A DNA stretch of 18,591 nucleotides from assembly GCA_964428225.1 (NCBI GenBank), contig CAYRXS010000132.1, positions 1 through 18,591 of the forward strand, written 5' to 3'. This document shows, in pieces, positions 8,324 through 14,804 of the stretch. The notes below the pieces were generated by a model. That model was not told the origin of the DNA. It was given only the letters and a program-made list of their open reading frames with translations, and did not search any database. How positions within the stretch are numbered: position 1 is the stretch's first letter; every line of letters starts with the position of its first letter. The position numbers and the translations under genes were made by a program. Source of the DNA: JBFMCU01 sp964428225. Its GTDB lineage: Bacteria > Planctomycetota > UBA1135 > GCA-002686595.

Positions 8324-8662
8324 GTGAACGACGAGGCCCTGGCACACTTCAAGCAAGGCATGGCCCTCTACGGGGAGGGGCAGCACGAACAGGCGATCGA
8401 GGAGTACCGGAAGGCTCTGGAGATCGCACCCGACTGGTCCGATTGCCTGCAGGCTCTGGGGATGGCCCGCATGAACGCCGGCCTGCTCGACGAGGCCCTC
8501 GAAGACTTTCGCCGGGTGATCGAGCTGTCCCCCCAGGATCCCCTCGCCTACACGAGCCTCTCCATGGTTCTGATGCGCAGGGGCAGCTTCCCCGAGGCGG
8601 AGGAAGCCCAGGCGCGCGCGAAAGAGCTCTCCTGGGAGGAGGATCCCCACTCCCGGCACTGA
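8324..8662 (+). CDS. small TPR-repeat protein
   Basis: Protein of 112 residues made almost wholly of three tetratricopeptide repeats (about residues 4-37, 38-71 and 72-105). Consensus-like positions include ALAHFKQGMALYGEGQHEQA, YRKALEIAPDW, ALGMARMNAGLLDEAL and FRRVIELSP. The start is a GTG at 8324 with AGAGGT 6 nt upstream. There is no signal peptide or membrane segment, so a cytoplasmic protein-protein interaction role is likely; the partner cannot be read from the sequence. It converges on the MIP18-family gene with only 13 bp between the stops and no visible terminator. Confidence 0.85.
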   Translation: MNDEALAHFKQGMALYGEGQHEQAIEEYRKALEIAPDWSDCLQALGMARMNAGLLDEALEDFRRVIELSPQDPLAYTSLSMVLMRRGSFPEAEEAQARAKELSWEEDPHSRH

Positions 8663-8675
8663 GTCCAGTGGACGG

Positions 8676-9002
8676 TCAGCTCTCCTCGCCGCTCTGGGAA
8701 TCGGTGGCCTTCGCGAGGATGGCCCGGCCCTCCGGCGAGATGAGAGCCACGGACCAGACGGGCTCCCACACCACTTCGACCTCCACCGATTCCACCCCCG
8801 GCATCTTGCTGACGACCCTCCCCACGACCTCGGGGATCGAGTCGGCCATCGGGCAGTCGCGAGAGGTCAGGGTCATCTCGATCCGGCAATCCCTCCCCTC
8901 CAGCTGCACGTCGTAGATCAGCCCCAGATCGACGATGTTCAGGGGGAGCTCCGGATCGATGACCTGCTTCAGCTCTTCCGTGATGTCCTGGATCGTGACC
9001 AT
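8676..9002 (-). CDS. MIP18/DUF59-family iron-sulfur assembly protein (SufT/PaaD-like)
   Basis: Protein of 108 residues with the hallmark DPELPLNIVDLGLIYDV at 16-32 and TLTSRDCPMADSI (44-56) carrying the conserved Cys50. The terminal signature VWEPVWSVALISPEGRAIL spans 78-96. MIP18-family proteins help assemble or deliver iron-sulfur clusters (SufT, the N-terminal domain of Mrp/ApbC) or, as PaaD, support an oxygenase. No phenylacetate genes are present, so a general Fe-S role is more likely. The ATG at 9002 is chosen because the frame upstream, although open to 10682, is only the antisense of the radical SAM and AsmA-like genes. It is divergent from the radical SAM gene, itself an Fe-S enzyme, across a 99-bp gap; a functional link is possible but unproven. 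Confidence 0.88.
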   Translation of the reverse strand: MVTIQDITEELKQVIDPELPLNIVDLGLIYDVQLEGRDCRIEMTLTSRDCPMADSIPEVVGRVVSKMPGVESVEVEVVWEPVWSVALISPEGRAILAKATDSQSGEES

Positions 9003-9101
9003 GGCTTTGTGGGAGGATCGGGCGCTGCGCGCGCGCAGACGATCGAAGGGAATCCGGAACTCTCCGGCGCCGGCCGATTCTAACAGCGCGCCACCCAAGA
9101 T

Positions 9102-9986
9102 GTGATTCGCTACGAAGGAAGCCTCTTTCGACCGCCCTCGGAGGCCCACAGCCTCATCCTCCAGGTCACACTGGGGTGCAGCTACAACAAGTGCACCTTC
9201 TGCGGGATGTACCTGGACAAGCCCTTTCGCGTGCGGCGTCGCAAGGACGTCCTCGCCGAGATCGAATGGGCGCGGCGGCAGCCGGGTGCGGAGAACATCC
9301 GCAAGGTGTTCCTGGCCGACGGCGACGCCCTGGTCGCGAAGGCTTCCCACCTGCTCGCCATCTGCCACGCCCTGAACGAGGCTTTCCCCAACCTGCGTCG
9401 GATCTCGTGCTACGCCTCGCCCCAGGCTCTGCAGGTGCGCTCGGTGGAGGAGATGCGCGAGCTGCACGAGGCGGGGTTGACGCTCTACTACCTCGGAATC
9501 GAGAGCGGCAGCGACGCGGTCCTCGAGAACACGAAGAAGGGCGTCGACTCCGCGGAGATGATCCGCGTCGCGAACAAGGCGAACGAGGCGGGGGCGGTCC
9601 TGTCGACGATGATCCTGCTCGGGCTCGGTAATCGTGCCCTCTCCGAGGACCACGCCCGCGGGTCCGCTCGGGTCGTGAACGCCATCCAGCCCAAGTTCCT
9701 GAGCACGCTGGTCGTCATTCCGGTGGAGGGCACGCCTCTGTGGGAGGACGCGCGAGGGGGCCGGGCGGATCGGCTCACGCCTCTCGAGACGGCCGTCGAG
9801 CTGCGCACGATGCTCGCCGACCTCGAGCTGGAGCGGACCATCTTCCGCTCGAACCACGCCAGCAACTACCTGAACCTCTCGGGGATCCTCTCCCGGGACC
9901 AGGAGCGGTTCCTCGCCATGCTCGACCAGGTGATCTCCGAGCCCGAGAACGCGCGCTTCGTGCCGGAGTGGCTGCGGGGGCTCTGA
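9102..9986 (+). CDS. radical SAM protein with CX4CX2C cluster motif
   Basis: Protein of 294 residues from a GTG at 9102; no clear Shine-Dalgarno precedes it. The start fits a family that begins RYEGxxxRPPSEAxS. The 4Fe-4S-binding cysteines are Cys26, Cys31 and Cys34 in LGCSYNKCTFCGMY. This is CX4CX2C rather than the canonical CX3CX2C, a spacing I recall as normal for this uncharacterised subfamily. Further landmarks are VFLADGDAL (about 69-77), typical of the subfamily, and YLGIESGSD (SAM-binding strand). The rest is a partial TIM-barrel-like fold with no extra cluster domain. Substrate and product are unknown. It sits divergently beside the Fe-S assembly-type gene, which could help it mature. 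Confidence 0.85.
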   Translation: MIRYEGSLFRPPSEAHSLILQVTLGCSYNKCTFCGMYLDKPFRVRRRKDVLAEIEWARRQPGAENIRKVFLADGDALVAKASHLLAICHALNEAFPNLRRISCYASPQALQVRSVEEMRELHEAGLTLYYLGIESGSDAVLENTKKGVDSAEMIRVANKANEAGAVLSTMILLGLGNRALSEDHARGSARVVNAIQPKFLSTLVVIPVEGTPLWEDARGGRADRLTPLETAVELRTMLADLELERTIFRSNHASNYLNLSGILSRDQERFLAMLDQVISEPENARFVPEWLRGL

Positions 9987-10054
9987 CGGTCCACGGACCC
10001 CCGGGAACGATCCGCCGATCGTCCGGCTCGTGAGCGCCGATCGCGCCGATCCGA

Positions 10055-10936
10055 CTACTCGTCCTTCTTGTCGCCGAAGAGACCGTCCAGCCCCTTCTCG
10101 AGCTCGCCTCCTAGCTTCTCCGTGGCGTCCTCGAGCCCGTCTCCGATCTTGTCCTCGATGTCCTTCTGGATCTCCTCGACCTTGCCCTGGGCGAGGCTCT
10201 CGATGCCTTCGAGCTTTCCGGAGAGATCCTGGAGGAGGTCCGCCGGGATCGTGCCGGCTCCGGCGTCGATGGTGGCCTGCAGGAGCGCGCTGATCAGCGT
10301 GGAGACGATCTCGGTGGCCGAGGCCCCGTCGTCCGCCGTGCCCACGTCGGTCAGCTCGATCTTCGGGATCGTGAGCGTCTGGCGAGTCACCTCTCCCCCG
10401 GCGGGCAGCAGGTTCACCGTGACGGAGATGTTCGTCAGCGAGATGCGGTCGATCCGGAACTTCTTCGACGTCCCGGCTTCCTCCTCTTCCTCGGCTTCGC
10501 CGGCGTCGGTGTCCGGTTCGTCCCCGGGCTCGTCGCCCGAGTCGAAGCGCGACAGGTTCTCGAGCAGGATCCCGTAGTTCGTGCCCTCCGAACCGCGCTC
10601 GATGTCGAGCGTGAGGTCGGAGAGCTCGACGAGGTCGACCTCGACGACGTCCGAGAAAACCGAGGCCACCGGAGCCACGCAAGCCATCGAGCCCATCTCG
10701 AGGAAGTGCTCCTTCTCGAAGCCGTCGGGATTGTCCACGGCCAGGCCGTCGAGGGCGACTCGACCCGAGAGGATTCCGAGGTCGGCCTCCTCCAGCGTGG
10801 TCTCCACGCCGAGCGCGTACGTGCCGCTCTCCTCCACCGCCGTCCGGACGAGGGAATCGATGAAGAGAACGACCACGACGCAGGCCGCGACCACGACCAG
10901 CGCCAGCACGACGAGAATCTTCAGTAGCAGCTTCAT
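10055..10936 (-). CDS. AsmA-like membrane-anchored protein
   Basis: Protein of 293 residues from the ATG at 10936; an upstream GTG at 10954 would add six residues. One N-terminal membrane anchor (MKLLLKILVVLALVVVAAC through FI, about 3-27) is followed by an AsmA-type start (TYALGVETTLEEADLGILSG, about 39-58; ALDGLAVDNPDGF, 61-73). This places most of the protein in the periplasm. Residues about 132-154 form a very acidic linker (runs of Glu, Asp-Glu-Pro repeats). Residues about 232-293 are alternating charged, amphipathic helices without Pro. AsmA-family proteins act in outer-membrane lipid homeostasis in E. coli. This one is much shorter than AsmA (617 residues), so it is probably only the N-terminal module with a lineage-specific tail. 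It is convergent with the radical SAM gene and divergent from the DUF1294 gene. Confidence 0.75.
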   Translation of the reverse strand: MKLLLKILVVLALVVVAACVVVVLFIDSLVRTAVEESGTYALGVETTLEEADLGILSGRVALDGLAVDNPDGFEKEHFLEMGSMACVAPVASVFSDVVEVDLVELSDLTLDIERGSEGTNYGILLENLSRFDSGDEPGDEPDTDAGEAEEEEEAGTSKKFRIDRISLTNISVTVNLLPAGGEVTRQTLTIPKIELTDVGTADDGASATEIVSTLISALLQATIDAGAGTIPADLLQDLSGKLEGIESLAQGKVEEIQKDIEDKIGDGLEDATEKLGGELEKGLDGLFGDKKDE

Positions 10937-10999
10937 GGGTAGATGTTCTCGCACCTTTTTCGTGCTGGCAACAGTCTTGGGCGGCTAGTCTCGCGACCG

Positions 11000-11272
11000 A
11001 TGGGCAAAGCCATCCTGATCTACCTCGGCGCCGTCAACCTGTTCGCCTTCCTCGCCTTCGCGGTGGACAAATGGAAGGCCGTACGAGCCCGCCGGCGGAT
11101 CCCCGAGAAGACGCTGTTGCTTGCGGCCCTGCTCGCGGGAGCCCCCGGCGCGTGGCTCGGAGCCCGGGTCTTCCACCACAAGACGAGCAAACGCAGCTTT
11201 CTGTGGAAGCTCGCCGGGGTGACCGTCCTGAACGGGTTCTGGATCTGGTTGTACGTCGCCTTCGGACGGTAG
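11000..11272 (+). CDS. DUF1294 small membrane protein
   Basis: Protein of 90 residues with the DUF1294 pattern: NLFAFLAFAVDKWKA near the N-terminus, RRIPEKTLLLAALLAGAPGA in the middle and FHHKTSKRSF before the last hydrophobic segment. Three hydrophobic stretches (about 4-22, 39-56, 69-88) suggest an inner-membrane protein. Family function is unknown; in other bacteria the domain also occurs fused to a cold-shock domain, which is absent here. The ATG at 11000 starts 63 bp from the divergent AsmA-like gene. The aminotransferase gene follows on the same strand after 137 bp. Confidence 0.85.
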   Translation: MGKAILIYLGAVNLFAFLAFAVDKWKAVRARRRIPEKTLLLAALLAGAPGAWLGARVFHHKTSKRSFLWKLAGVTVLNGFWIWLYVAFGR

Positions 11273-11302
11273 GGACGGGGGCCTCGCCCACACCCACGAA
11301 GC

Positions 11303-11331
11303 TGGGAAAACGCCCCGAAATCGGCTATTCT
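11303..11331 (+). promoter_or_regulatory. possible promoter upstream of the aminotransferase gene
   Basis: A TATTCT hexamer at 11326-11331 resembles a -10 element, in a locally AT-richer patch of a GC-rich gap. The hexamer 17 bp upstream (TGGGAA, 11303-11308) is a poor -35. It lies about 80 bp before the ATG at 11410. Weak evidence based on sequence resemblance only. Confidence 0.2.
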
Positions 11332-11409
11332 GAGACCCTAGGGCGAGTTCCGACTTACGCGTCCCTCCCGGGATCGGTTGCGTCGCTCGCGATACCCAAG
11401 GAAGCGACC

Positions 11410-12468
11410 ATGGAGACGAAATCGATGGAGCACTCGACGGTCAAGAAGGCCGATCTCGACTGGCCGAACCTCACCTTCGCGTACATGAAGACGGACTACA
11501 ACGTCCGCAGCACATGGCGGGAGGGCAAGTGGAGCGAGCCCGAGCTCACCGACTCCTTCGACCTCACCATCTCCGCCGCCGCCACCTGCTTGCACTACGG
11601 TCAGGAGGCCTTCGAGGGACTGAAGGTCTTCGAGGACCGAGAGGGACGCCCCCAGATCTTCCGGATCGAGGAGAACGCGAAGCGGATGGTCCGCTCGGCC
11701 GAGAAGATCCTGATGGCCCCGGTGCCCGAGGAGATGTTCATCGATTGCGTCTTCCAGTGCGTGCGGGCCAACCTGCGGTTCGTTCCCCCGCACGGCTCGG
11801 GAGCCAGCATGTACGTGCGGCCCCTGCTGCTCGGTACGGGCCCCCAGGTCGGGGTGAGGCCCGCCGACGAATTCACCTTCGTCGTGCTCGTCATGCCGGT
11901 GGGCCCGTACTTCAAGACTGGCTTCAAGCCCGTCGAGCTGATCGTCGAGACCGAGATCGACCGGGCGGCTCCCCTCGGCGTCGGGGACGTGAAGGTAGGC
12001 GGCAACTACGCGGCGGGGATGCGAGCGTCGAAGAAGGCCAAGGACGCGGGTTTCACCGAGGTCCTCTACCTCGACGCCCGACAGAAGCGGTACCTCGACG
12101 AATCCGGCCCCGCCAACTTCTTCGGCATCACCAAGGACGACCACTACGTCACGCCGGACTCTCGCTCGATCCTGCCCTCCATCACGAACATGAGCCTGCG
12201 GACTCTCGCCGAGGATCTGGGCATGGTCGTGGAGAACCGACGGGTGGATGTCGAGGAGATCTTCGGCTTCGTCGAGGCCGGATGCTGCGGCACGGCCGCG
12301 GTGATCACCCCCGTGGGTCGGATCGTCTACGGCGACCGCGAGGTGGTCTACTCGAAGGACGGCCAGCCGGGACCGCGCAGCCTCGAGCTGTACACGATGC
12401 TCAAGGCCATCCAGGAAGGCGACCGCGAGGATCCGCACGGCTGGGTGCGCAAGGTCCCGCTCGACTGA
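11410..12468 (+). CDS. ilvE: branched-chain amino acid aminotransferase
   Basis: PLP enzyme of 352 residues, fold type IV, interconverting leucine, isoleucine and valine with their 2-keto acids using glutamate/2-oxoglutarate. The ATG at 11410 has AAGGA 7 nt upstream; the frame upstream of it is not coding. Visible features are YMKTDYNVRSTWREGKW (25-41), the LHYGQEAFEGLKVF segment (61-74), YVRPLLLGTG (135-144) and the PLP lysine, likely Lys195, in VKVGGNYAAG. Also present are the conserved YLDESGPANFFGI (228-240), SILPSITNMSLRTLAEDLG (253-271) and CGTAAVITPVG (293-303). The arrangement is that of the group II (eukaryote-like, BCAT2-type) bacterial enzymes rather than the shorter E. coli-type IlvE. 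No other branched-chain biosynthesis genes are adjacent. A GC-rich perfect palindrome follows its stop. Confidence 0.95.
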   Translation: METKSMEHSTVKKADLDWPNLTFAYMKTDYNVRSTWREGKWSEPELTDSFDLTISAAATCLHYGQEAFEGLKVFEDREGRPQIFRIEENAKRMVRSAEKILMAPVPEEMFIDCVFQCVRANLRFVPPHGSGASMYVRPLLLGTGPQVGVRPADEFTFVVLVMPVGPYFKTGFKPVELIVETEIDRAAPLGVGDVKVGGNYAAGMRASKKAKDAGFTEVLYLDARQKRYLDESGPANFFGITKDDHYVTPDSRSILPSITNMSLRTLAEDLGMVVENRRVDVEEIFGFVEAGCCGTAAVITPVGRIVYGDREVVYSKDGQPGPRSLELYTMLKAIQEGDREDPHGWVRKVPLD

Positions 12469-12486
12469 CGTTTCGAATCACGAGGA

Positions 12487-12508
12487 CCCGCCGCGGCGCC
12501 GCGGCGGG
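12487..12508. repeat. 22-bp perfect GC palindrome after ilvE
   Basis: The arms CCCGCCGCGGC (12487-12497) and GCCGCGGCGGG (12498-12508) are exact reverse complements with no loop base. It lies 18 bp after the ilvE stop and 34 bp before the next start. No T-tract follows (AGAATGAGG), so it is not a standard intrinsic terminator. It could be an RNA 3'-end-protecting or pausing hairpin, or a DNA-protein site. Confidence 0.5.
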
Positions 12509-12542
12509 AGAATGAGGCGCGAGCGGTCGGAGTCGTGCTATC

Positions 12543-13625
12543 GTGCCCGCTCGACCTCCGGTCAGCCCCTCGGATCCAACCGTGAAGCCCCGCGTGATCG
12601 TGCTCGACGCCCTCGAGGGTCGTCTCACCCCCTGGCCCGCCCGTGGCCCGCTCGCGGTGCACTTCTGCGCGCGCGGCTCGGGGATTCCGATCGGCGAGTA
12701 CTCGAGGAACGCCCGACTCCTGGCGGAGAGCGTGCTCCACTACGCCGAAACGTTCGGCCCCGACGCGGTGTGGGTGTCCTCCGACACCTGGATCACCGCC
12801 GAGGCGATGGGTGCGTCGGTGGCGAGCCCCGGTCCGGACGAGCCGATCGGGGGCACGGGGGAGGCGCTCGTCCGCTCGGCGCGTGACCTCGACGGCATTC
12901 CCCCCGCGGATCCGTCGAGCCAGGGTCGCCAGCCGCTGATGCTCGAGGCTCTGTGGCGCATCGTCGAGGCCATCGGCGACGAGGTCTTCGTCGTGGCGTG
13001 CTTCGACCAGTCCCCGTTCTCGCTGGCCTGCGCGGTGGGGGGGATCTCCGAGGTCATGCTGCGGACGAAGACGGATCTCCCGTTCGTCGACGCCCTGCTC
13101 GAGCGGTGCGTCGAGTACGCGACGGCCTACGGCCGGGCGATGGGGGAGTGCGGCGCCCACATGCTGAGCACCGGCGATTCCCCGGCGGCCCTGGTGGGCC
13201 CGGAGCTCTACCGCGAGCTCTGCCTACCCGCCGAGCAGCGCGTGTTCCGGTCCCTGCGCGAGGACACGAACGCGAAGCTTTCCCTGCACGTTTGCGGCGA
13301 CACGAGGGCGATCCTCGCCGACATGGTGCGCGCGGGGATCGACGTCCTGGAGATCGATCACCTCGTCGACATCGAGGAAGCGTGCCGCGTCGTGCCCGAG
13401 GACATTGCGCTCTGGGGCAACGTCGACCCGGTCGGCCTCCTGCTGCGCTCGGACGAAGCGGGCATCCGCGCCGCGGTGAACGACCTCCTCGACCGCGTCC
13501 ACGCCGCGGGGCGCAAGCGCTTCGTCCTGAGCTCCGGCTGCGCCCTGGCGCCGGACACCCCGCCGGAGAACCTCGCCGCGTTCCTGCGGGCCGCGCGCGA
13601 GTGGCGATCCTCGCGCGGCGCGTGA
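12543..13625 (+). CDS. uroporphyrinogen-decarboxylase-family protein, MtaA-like zinc site
   Basis: Protein of 360 residues with a UroD/MtaA TIM-barrel pattern. The GTG at 12543 has GGAG 10 nt upstream. A second GTG at 12582 would remove 13 Pro/Ser-rich residues and may be the real start. Key segments are MLSTGDSPAALVGPELY (207-223), LSLHVCGDT (247-255), ALWGNVDP (289-296) and FVLSSGCALAPDTPPENL (327-344). His249-x-Cys251 together with Cys333 match the zinc ligands of methylcobamide:thiol methyltransferases (MtaA/MtbA type). The RQAGRYLPE signature of true HemE is missing. It is therefore more likely a corrinoid-dependent or related methyltransferase, or a UroD-like enzyme of unknown substrate, than the heme-pathway enzyme. 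No corrinoid-binding protein or MtaB-type gene is adjacent. It converges on the acidic exported protein with 20 bp between stops. Confidence 0.8.
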   Translation: MPARPPVSPSDPTVKPRVIVLDALEGRLTPWPARGPLAVHFCARGSGIPIGEYSRNARLLAESVLHYAETFGPDAVWVSSDTWITAEAMGASVASPGPDEPIGGTGEALVRSARDLDGIPPADPSSQGRQPLMLEALWRIVEAIGDEVFVVACFDQSPFSLACAVGGISEVMLRTKTDLPFVDALLERCVEYATAYGRAMGECGAHMLSTGDSPAALVGPELYRELCLPAEQRVFRSLREDTNAKLSLHVCGDTRAILADMVRAGIDVLEIDHLVDIEEACRVVPEDIALWGNVDPVGLLLRSDEAGIRAAVNDLLDRVHAAGRKRFVLSSGCALAPDTPPENLAAFLRAAREWRSSRGA

Positions 13626-13645
13626 GCGGAGCGAGCCCCCCGCCT

Positions 13646-14692
13646 CTACTCGACCTCGACCGTGAGCTTCGTGGTTCCCGAGAAGACGAGCTCCATGGAA
13701 ACGTCCATGCCGCCTTCCGAGCCGCCGGCGGAGAAGGTGACCTCGAGATCGCCTTCGATGGACAGGGAATGCGCGCGCGCCGCCTCGACGTCCCACAGCA
13801 GGGTGCCCTCGCCCTCGAAGGCGTGTTCGACCGCCGCCTCGGCCATCCCCTCGAATGTGGTTTGATCGAGGTCGAGGTCCTCGGCGAGCTTCGCCATCGC
13901 CTCGACGATCGGGCGGCTCGAGGAGAGCTCCAGCTGCAAGGCGATCGCCGCGAGCTCGCCGTCGTCCGTCTCCTCGATCCCTTCGTACTCCAGCGCGACC
14001 TCTCCGTCGATGTCCTCCCCGCACTCCGCGAGACCGAAGAAGTAGCAGAGCACGATCGGTCGCAGGTCGTCCTCGTCCGCCTCCGAAGCGACCTCGAGGG
14101 CTAGGTCGCCGCCGGGACGCAACAGTGCGGCCAGCGCTCCGGCCTCGACCTCCCAGGTGTCACCCTCCGAGACCTCGTCCTCGGGGAGGAGGAAGCTCAG
14201 GTCCGCCTGCGCGACCAGGCCCTCGAGAAGATCGTCGTCGTACCCCGAGTTGTCCTCCTCGAAGGCGATCTCGTATTCCTCCTCCTCCTCGTCCCAGGTG
14301 AAGAGGACTCGAGCGTCGGCGAGCTGGCTGGTGCCCTCCGCCTCACCCTCGAGCTCGTTGTCTCCGTCCTCGATGGAGTGCACGAAGGACAGCGAGGAGG
14401 CTTCCTCGATGGTACGCACGAGCTTCTCGATCCGCTCGTCGCCGACCTCGAGGGGCTCGTCGACCAGCACGGTCGATCGGGCGTATCTCACGTCGACCTC
14501 GAGGTCCTCCTGATCGTGGCGTTCGCCTCCGAGCTCCAGGGTCGCGGAGTCGATCACGAGCTCGGTCTTCTCCGCGAAGGTCCGCGTCACCGAGGAGCCC
14601 GCCTCGGGGGCGAAGGAGAGCTCGTCCGCGGGCCGGCTGGCCAGGAGGGCGAGAGCGAGGAAGCCGAGGGGTAGGGCGGTGGTCATCTGCAT
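13646..14692 (-). CDS. very acidic exported protein of unknown function
   Basis: Protein of 348 residues, not recognised as a named family. The ATG at 14692 has a strong GGAGG 8 nt upstream. Residues 1 to about 20 form a Sec-type signal peptide (hydrophobic LGFLALALLAS) with no lipobox Cys, so it should be secreted or periplasmic. The mature part is dominated by Glu and Asp (for example a run of five Glu at 135-139), giving a strongly negative protein. It contains FLLPEDEVSEGDTWEVE (about 167-183), a P..VxxGDTW-type motif seen in other exported beta-rich proteins. It also has two cysteines, Cys216 and Cys224, that could form a disulfide. The C-terminus is beta-rich (SIEGDLEVTF, VSMELVFSGTTKLTVEVE). 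It lies 112 bp downstream of the exported hydrolase on the same strand and may be co-expressed with it. Confidence 0.75.
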   Translation of the reverse strand: MQMTTALPLGFLALALLASRPADELSFAPEAGSSVTRTFAEKTELVIDSATLELGGERHDQEDLEVDVRYARSTVLVDEPLEVGDERIEKLVRTIEEASSLSFVHSIEDGDNELEGEAEGTSQLADARVLFTWDEEEEEYEIAFEEDNSGYDDDLLEGLVAQADLSFLLPEDEVSEGDTWEVEAGALAALLRPGGDLALEVASEADEDDLRPIVLCYFFGLAECGEDIDGEVALEYEGIEETDDGELAAIALQLELSSSRPIVEAMAKLAEDLDLDQTTFEGMAEAAVEHAFEGEGTLLWDVEAARAHSLSIEGDLEVTFSAGGSEGGMDVSMELVFSGTTKLTVEVE

Positions 14693-14804
14693 GGTTCGAT
14701 CCTCCGGAAGACACGATACTCCGATGCGACGGGGAGGTCTTCCCCGCCGCTCAATCCGCGCCCGCGTCGATGCGGAGTGGCCCGTCCGCGGGGAACGGAG
14801 CCTC

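Noticed and set aside
8676..10682. Minus-strand open frame of 668 codons
   Set aside because: Only the last 108 codons (MIP18 family) are supported. The upstream part is antisense to the radical SAM gene and an alternative frame of the AsmA-like gene, and is Arg/Gly/His-rich.
11338..12438. Minus-strand open frame of 366 codons opposite ilvE
   Set aside because: Antisense shadow of a clear aminotransferase.
12543..13625. Calling this gene hemE
   Set aside because: The RQAGR signature of true uroporphyrinogen decarboxylase is absent, and a His-x-Cys...Cys zinc-site pattern is present.
14735..14756. Small hairpin CGGGGA/TCCCCG in the gap between the exported hydrolase and the acidic protein
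   Set aside because: Only 6 bp with no T-tract on the minus strand; too weak to call a terminator.
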